Of a stretch of 6,701 bases of DNA, positions 3,950 to 6,701 are shown one piece after another. Origin of the DNA: Deltaproteobacteria bacterium (GTDB lineage: Bacteria > Desulfobacterota > Desulfobacteria > C00003060 > C00003106); NCBI GenBank assembly GCA_019314005.1, contig JAFDAE010000119.1:1-6701 (forward strand), given 5' to 3'. The notes below the pieces were generated by a model. The model was not told the DNA's origin and searched no databases. It saw nothing but the letters and a program-made list of their open reading frames with translations. The position numbers were made by a program, and so were the translations under genes. Numbering within the stretch: the stretch's first letter is position 1; each line of letters opens with the position of its first letter.

Positions 3950-4363
3950 ATGAAGGACGTAATCGTTGAATACAAAGGACAAAATCGAGTACGTCTGGTT
4001 AAACAGGTAAAAGAGAGGGACATGATAGAACGGGCCATGGTAAAGTCTCGTAAGGACAAAAAGATATACAAGTACACTGAACGGGACGTTGTCAGTGAGA
4101 TTGTCTGTTCCCCGCGAATTATCCCGCAACCTGGGTCTGAATTTGAAACACGGTGTATATCCAGATGTTGGAAGACCCGTAAGAGAGGTAAACCTAAACC
4201 AAAGAAAGCATGGCAGAGGCATGGGGAGATAAAGCGCTACAAGTATGGACGTGTCAGGTGCTACTACTACCCATCAGTAAGAATCTTAAACGAGTTGGGA
4301 CTGTGTATCTACCCCGACGTAATCAGAGTAGAGGAGGTGTTAGAAAGATGGGAACAAGACTAA
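3950..4363 (+). CDS. Hypothetical basic protein
   Basis: A 137-residue, strongly basic protein, started at the ATG following AAAAGGGGGTGATACACA. Residues 15-45 are a charged stretch, probably helical. Residues 68-103 are very rich in Lys/Arg (SRCWKTRKRGKPKPKKAW, then EIKRYKYGRVRCYYYP), and the C-terminus (VIRVEEVLERWEQD) is acidic and helical. Cysteines are scattered and do not form a clear zinc motif. A nucleic-acid-binding role is plausible from charge alone. The end of the gene contains the ribosome binding site and first 16 bases of the next gene. Confidence 0.75.
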   Translation: MKDVIVEYKGQNRVRLVKQVKERDMIERAMVKSRKDKKIYKYTERDVVSEIVCSPRIIPQPGSEFETRCISRCWKTRKRGKPKPKKAWQRHGEIKRYKYGRVRCYYYPSVRILNELGLCIYPDVIRVEEVLERWEQD

Positions 4364-4536
4364 ACTGGGAACGGTTGAATATGCGAGAGAAAATACGCGA
4401 CCGGGGGAGCGTGGACGGTAGGTTTGCGCCAGAGATGAGGCGCATCGAGCGGATTACCAAATCCACCAAGAAAAGGCGGTTGACTGACGCCGAAAAACGC
4501 AGTCTATATTACGTTTTAACAGGAGAAAGAATCTAA
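4348..4536 (+). CDS. Hypothetical small basic protein
   Basis: A 62-residue protein. ATG 4348 is chosen because GAGGAGGTG (4331-4339) lies eight bases upstream; the same frame is open back to 4210, but that part only shadows the preceding gene. The protein is very basic throughout (MRRIERITKSTKKRRL at 30-45) and ends in a probable helix with a Tyr pair (SLYYVLTGERI). It overlaps the preceding gene by 16 bases, indicating coupling. Charge suggests RNA or DNA binding; no family is recognised. Confidence 0.7.
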   Translation: MGTRLNWERLNMREKIRDRGSVDGRFAPEMRRIERITKSTKKRRLTDAEKRSLYYVLTGERI

Positions 4537-4550
4537 AGGGAGGAAACAAA

Positions 4551-4742
4551 ATGCATATGTACGAAATGAAGGTAGATGGAACCACACTAAGCTTTTTCGG
4601 TCCTTGGGCAAAGCACGTGAAGGAGTTATGTAAATCGGGCGGAGCACCCTCTCTGATCAGGGCTATTCGTAGAGAGATTGCAAGTCGGCCAGTCAAATCG
4701 GTGACCACGTACGAACCACTGAAAAAGGAGGTGACAACATGA
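4551..4742 (+). CDS. Hypothetical protein
   Basis: A 63-residue protein with AAAGGGAGG seven bases before ATG 4551; an ATG two codons on is an alternative start. The N-terminal part (MYEMKVDGTTLSFFGP) reads as two beta strands and the following WAKHVKELCKSGG and SLIRAIRREIASRP as helices, so it is a small alpha/beta protein of unknown family. The last residues (KKEVTT) are encoded by the ribosome binding site of the next gene, and its stop overlaps the next ATG in ATGA. Confidence 0.75.
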   Translation: MHMYEMKVDGTTLSFFGPWAKHVKELCKSGGAPSLIRAIRREIASRPVKSVTTYEPLKKEVTT

Positions 4743-4852
4743 GAAAAATCAGATACATCGTTTGGCATTTACCACTCATCAAGAAACCGTTGATGGTTGG
4801 GGTTGCAACATTGGCGTTCTACGTGTATTGCATGATTAACCTTTATCCGTAG
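4739..4852 (+). CDS. 37-residue single-span membrane peptide
   Basis: A 37-residue ORF starting in an ATGA overlap and preceded by AAAAGGAGGTGACAAC, one of the best ribosome binding sites in the window, so it is very probably translated. A basic start (MRKIRY) and a polar/hydrophobic helix are followed by KKP and a hydrophobic segment at about 18-34 (LMVGVATLAFYVYCMIN). It is likely a single-span protein with its N-terminus in the cytoplasm. Function unknown. It is the last gene before the double-hairpin region. Confidence 0.75.
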   Translation: MRKIRYIVWHLPLIKKPLMVGVATLAFYVYCMINLYP

Positions 4853-4866
4853 TATCCAACTGGGCT

Positions 4867-4891
4867 GGGGGGAGGCATCGGGTCTCCCCCC
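4867..4891 (+). terminator. Strong GC-rich hairpin
   Basis: GGGGGGAG (4867-4874) pairs perfectly with CTCCCCCC (4884-4891); a G-U and a C-G pair can extend it inward to a five-base loop. It lies 14 bases beyond the stop of the last gene in the run. There is no clear T-run downstream, so it is a candidate terminator or processing hairpin. Confidence 0.5.
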
Positions 4892-4900
4892 TATCTCCAT

Positions 4901-4925
4901 GAGGGTTCTAATAGGTAGAACCTTC
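4901..4925 (+). other. Ten-pair hairpin before leader
   Basis: GAGGGTTCTA (4901-4910) pairs with TAGAACCTTC (4916-4925) over ten positions, one of them G-U, around a five-base loop. With the hairpin at 4867 it repeats the two-hairpin layout seen at 2772-2817. Confidence 0.55.
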
Positions 4926-4932
4926 GTTGAGG

Positions 4933-4946
4933 TATAAATCCAAATA
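4933..4946 (+). promoter_or_regulatory. Leader core variant TATAAATCCAAATA
   Basis: A variant of the TAAATCAAAT leader with one extra C, again just before AAAAGGAGGTG and the first gene of a run. The TATAAATC form is reminiscent of T4-type late promoters (TATAAATA), but the spacing would leave almost no untranslated leader; this is a guess. Confidence 0.4.
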
Positions 4947-4961
4947 AAAGGAGGTGATATT

Positions 4962-5138
4962 ATGTTGTTCAAAGACTGTGAGTTTAATGGTCCTGCTCCG
5001 TTGATTGAGGGCACTCGGTTTGAGGGGTGTACCTTCAATATTACTAGCGAGAATGACTTACCTGCCGCATGGCAGTGCGTCGATTGCACTGTGAACTATG
5101 AGGGAAAGACGTTCTCATTCGGACTATCATCAAATTAG
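4962..5138 (+). CDS. Small protein with pentapeptide-like turns
   Basis: A 58-residue ORF. The ATG follows AAAAGGAGGTGATATT, a near-perfect site, and the stop lies just before the next ribosome binding site. The sequence contains two FxxCxF-like units (FKDCEFNG at 3-10 and FEGCTFN at 20-26), then CVDCTVN (39-45) and FSFG, spaced like turns of a pentapeptide-repeat or other right-handed beta-helix. There are too few turns to be sure, and C39/C42 could instead bind metal. It starts a run of coupled genes that continues to the window end. Confidence 0.75.
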   Translation: MLFKDCEFNGPAPLIEGTRFEGCTFNITSENDLPAAWQCVDCTVNYEGKTFSFGLSSN

Positions 5139-5154
5139 AAAGGAGGTAAGTAAT

Positions 5155-5367
5155 ATGCCGTATATCTACTGCCCAAAGTGTAATGGGAAAATAGATGATT
5201 GGCGGGAGGCTTTCAAGGGGTGTAAACATTGTGGTTTTGAATACTTCAAGGTGGATGACCCTAATACACGCGGTGTTATGAGAGCCATGTTGGATGAAAT
5301 CGTTGAACTCAAAGGGGACATCAAGGAACTAAGAGAGGAGCTTAAAGCTCGAAACCATATCGCTTAA
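5155..5367 (+). CDS. Zinc-ribbon plus coiled-coil protein, copy 1
   Basis: A 70-residue protein started at ATG 5155 behind AAAGGAGGTAAGTAAT; the frame is open further upstream but without a site. C6-x2-C9 and C23-x2-C26 form a short zinc ribbon with DWREAFKGCKHCG between and around the second pair. Residues about 42-65 (AMLDEIVELKGDIKELREEL) are a regular heptad helix, a likely dimerising coiled coil. The gene at 6111 encodes a paralogue with all four cysteines, the DWREAF+GCK-CG core and the DEI-ELK helix in the same positions. Small zinc-ribbon/coiled-coil proteins often serve as adaptors in transcription or DNA processing, but no family name can be given. Confidence 0.85.
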   Translation: MPYIYCPKCNGKIDDWREAFKGCKHCGFEYFKVDDPNTRGVMRAMLDEIVELKGDIKELREELKARNHIA

Positions 5368-5381
5368 GGAGGTAATGTAAC

Positions 5382-5606
5382 ATGTTTATAACAGGAAAAG
5401 AAGCCAAACGTCTCATTTCCAACTACTTCAGGGATAGGTACAAAATGATCATCCCACCTGAAGGTATGAATTGGAAGTACGAGAGGATTGGAGGGTACGA
5501 CAATGAATTCATGGTGTCCGGGCTTGAGCTCGGGATTGATGTCTTCAACGACCTGCCAGGGGGAGGGGATTATGAAAAAGATAGTCAGGATAGCAATAGC
5601 GACTAA
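5382..5606 (+). CDS. Hypothetical protein
   Basis: A 74-residue protein of unknown family. AAGGAGGTAATGTAAC precedes ATG 5382; a nearer ATG at 5375 is followed at once by TAA and cannot serve. The N-terminal helix (GKEAKRLISNYFRDRYKM) is followed by a probable strand-rich part (WKYERIGGYDNEFMVSG) and an acidic, disordered tail (YEKDSQDSNSD). The tail region carries the ribosome binding site and start of the next gene, overlapping it by 35 bases in another frame, so the tail may be conserved only for that reason. Confidence 0.75.
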   Translation: MFITGKEAKRLISNYFRDRYKMIIPPEGMNWKYERIGGYDNEFMVSGLELGIDVFNDLPGGGDYEKDSQDSNSD

Positions 5607-5739
5607 GGGTGGGCTCAGGTTCGGTTATGAGAAGATAGTAATGATACCTGAGACCAAGGACAAAGAAGTCAGCGTTATCGCCGACATTATACCTTTGTAT
5701 ACAATACCAATAATAAAGAGGATAGACACCTATGCATAA
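5572..5739 (+). CDS. Hypothetical small protein
   Basis: A 55-residue protein. ATG 5572 follows GGGGGAGGGG, while the upstream ATGs in frame (5488, 5503) lie within the preceding gene and lack sites. It begins with a basic, beta-like segment (MKKIVRIAIATKGGLRFGYEKIVMIP), and residues 37-50 (VIADIIPLYTIPII) are moderately hydrophobic. A single weak membrane segment is possible, but a soluble beta protein is as likely. It overlaps the upstream gene by 35 bases and the downstream gene by eight. Confidence 0.65.
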   Translation: MKKIVRIAIATKGGLRFGYEKIVMIPETKDKEVSVIADIIPLYTIPIIKRIDTYA

Positions 5740-6109
5740 GAAACTCTTGGTGATGCTTATTATCCTGCTCATTGCAAAACATGTGATGTTCGACGCTATG
5801 ACGGAAGACCGCGGCGGTAAGTTGTTGCACGCTGGATTACACGGCGTCAGTACACAGATGATTTTGCTGGTATGTGCCCCAGTACTGAGTATCCCTGTTA
5901 TACTGACCCTCGCGGCCTTTGACTTCGGGGTTCACTATGCAGTGGACAAGGTCAAGTTGATTGCGTTCCGTGAGAAGTACAAAAGAAACGGAACCGTGAC
6001 AAGAGTGGAGTACTGGACTTTAACAATCTTAGACCAGGCCTTACATGCCATGACGTATGCTATTATCATGCTCGTGGTGATTAGGTCAATACGAAGGGAG
6101 GTAATATAA
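5732..6109 (+). CDS. DUF3307-like membrane protein
   Basis: A 125-residue membrane protein. The start at 5732 overlaps the preceding gene by eight bases; its site (AAAGAGGA) is weaker than most. Three hydrophobic segments are visible, about 5-22, 42-66 and 104-118. Polar residues follow the pattern I associate with DUF3307 proteins: H17 and D21 near the first segment, H33-x3-H37, then H68-x3-D72-x2-K75 after the second segment, and D101-Q-x2-H105 before the third. Conserved His/Asp in or near the membrane suggests a metal site, but the biochemical function of this family is unknown. DUF3307-type proteins occur in bacteria and phages. The assignment rests on motif recall and would be settled by a profile search. 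Confidence 0.7.
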   Translation: MHKKLLVMLIILLIAKHVMFDAMTEDRGGKLLHAGLHGVSTQMILLVCAPVLSIPVILTLAAFDFGVHYAVDKVKLIAFREKYKRNGTVTRVEYWTLTILDQALHAMTYAIIMLVVIRSIRREVI

Positions 6110-6110
6110 T

Positions 6111-6317
6111 ATGCCGTGGAAATACTGTATCAATTGTGGTGGTGAGGTGAACGACTGGCGTGAAGCATTTGAAGGGTGCAAGAGTTGTGGTGAGGTGCAT
6201 CTTCAGTTAGATGATGGTGATGTAAAAACCTGCGTTCGAAACCTCATGGATGAAATAGATGAACTCAAAGAGGAAATATTCAGAATCAAAAACCCTAACT
6301 ATGACGAAGAATTATAG
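6111..6317 (+). CDS. Zinc-ribbon plus coiled-coil protein, copy 2
   Basis: A 68-residue paralogue of the gene at 5155, started behind GAAGGGAGGTAATATAAT. Cysteines C6, C9, C23 and C26 are at identical positions, with DWREAFEGCKSCG matching copy 1 and a helix (LMDEIDELKEEIFRIK) matching its coiled coil. Outside these parts the two differ, and their DNA differs at many third positions, so the duplication is not recent. They sit three genes apart on one transcript, which fits two subunits of a heterodimer or two adaptors with different targets. The C-terminal tail is acidic and shorter than in copy 1. Confidence 0.85.
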   Translation: MPWKYCINCGGEVNDWREAFEGCKSCGEVHLQLDDGDVKTCVRNLMDEIDELKEEIFRIKNPNYDEEL

Positions 6318-6330
6318 AGGAGGTGTTGAT

Positions 6331-6701
6331 ATGAATGTAATAAATATGAAAGACGTAACAATAGCAGGTGTTCCAATATTTATCCCCAACTTGAATCCAA
6401 AACTGCATAAACTGGTTTGTAAGGTGACAAAGCAGGTACCTGTTCAAGATTCCATGTTGAGTGAAACAAAGACTTATGACGTGGCATTTGTTGGGCAACG
6501 CGCAGAACTCGCTGCTCAGGTGTTGAAAGAAGGCACCAAAGTCAACTTGACTGGCCATTTCTACTGCACGTCCTTTATTAATGACGATGGGCGCCATACG
6601 GGACGTGTGACCCTCATGGTCCATAAACTCAGCCTACCAAAACCCGTATGTGTTGAGTACGAACCGTTCGATTATCAAATGGCTACTGTGGGCAAATTCG
6701 G
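6331..6701 (+). CDS. Single-stranded-DNA-binding-like OB-fold protein, partial
   Basis: The frame runs from ATG 6331, behind AGAGGAGGTGTTGAT, to the window edge; 123 codons are visible and the C-terminus is missing. Residues 49-102 look like the second half of an SSB OB-fold: YDVAFVGQRAELAAQVLKEG, then TKVNLTGHFYCTSF, then the DDGR turn and RVTLMVHKLSL. This matches the bacterial pattern in which F-G-x-x-AE precedes a helix, a strand ending in G, an R/Y-rich strand, a DG turn and a last strand. The first 30 residues are less typical, so this is a divergent phage SSB or an SSB-related OB protein. It would coat single-stranded DNA in replication or recombination. The acidic SSB tail, if any, lies outside the window. 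Confidence 0.75.
   Translation, partial: MNVINMKDVTIAGVPIFIPNLNPKLHKLVCKVTKQVPVQDSMLSETKTYDVAFVGQRAELAAQVLKEGTKVNLTGHFYCTSFINDDGRHTGRVTLMVHKLSLPKPVCVEYEPFDYQMATVGKF

Noticed and set aside
4210..4347. Upstream extension of the gene at 4348
   Set aside because: It is entirely inside the gene at 3950 with no ribosome binding site; the strong GAGGAGGTG selects ATG 4348.
5375..5380. ATG-TAA start-stop before the gene at 5382
   Set aside because: Only one or two bases separate it from AGGAGG, too close for initiation, so it is probably chance.
1..6701. tRNA genes, CRISPR arrays, insertion sequences, integrase or attachment sites
   Set aside because: No cloverleaf or T-arm outside coding regions, no regularly spaced repeats, no transposase or integrase and no terminal inverted repeats were seen.

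Overview
The window is a densely packed block of 24 small genes, all on the plus strand. Most encode 30 to 145 residues, and almost every start is preceded by a near-perfect Shine-Dalgarno sequence (AGGAGGTG or close variants, about 5 to 8 nt before ATG). One-strand layout, tiny mostly orphan proteins, frequent ATGA or short overlaps, and a single-stranded-DNA-binding-like protein at the right edge are typical of the accessory or early region of a large tailed phage (less likely a phage-like plasmid). The strong GGAGGTG sites and moderate GC suggest a Gram-positive, Bacillota-type host. That host call is inference, and no structural or terminase gene is present to settle it.

Layout. 1-149: non-coding leader with several possible hairpins. 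150-1515: four genes (a possible small beta-barrel protein, an acidic coiled-coil protein, a possible two-start or fused ORF, a basic Cys4 protein). 1516-1605: hairpin plus AT-rich leader, then two overlapping genes (1606-1957), a second copy of the leader and an orphan gene (1996-2271). 2272-2427: structured non-coding stretch, then a 35-aa peptide and a Cys/His-rich protein. 2757-2842: two hairpins (one with a UUCG loop) and the leader, then a tightly coupled run of eight genes (2843-4852): an L7/L12-C-terminal-like protein, a transglutaminase-like Cys/His/Asp protein, a minimal SEC-C zinc protein, a 30-aa membrane peptide, two basic proteins, an orphan and a 37-aa membrane peptide. 4853-4961: two more hairpins and the leader, then a second run (4962 to the end): a pentapeptide-like protein, a zinc-ribbon/coiled-coil protein, two orphans, a DUF3307-like membrane protein, a second copy of the zinc-ribbon/coiled-coil protein, and a divergent SSB-like OB-fold protein cut off by the window edge.

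Two themes link the genes. First, about six of the 24 carry putative zinc-binding Cys/His clusters and at least four are very small membrane proteins, a profile expected of host-takeover factors. Second, the gene runs are separated by a recurring module: GC-rich hairpin(s), then a TAAATCAAAT-type unstructured stretch, then AGGAGGT and ATG. This looks like a phage-specific expression signal (terminator/processing site plus promoter or ribosome-loading leader). Several minimal start-stop ORFs sit behind good ribosome binding sites in the same gaps.
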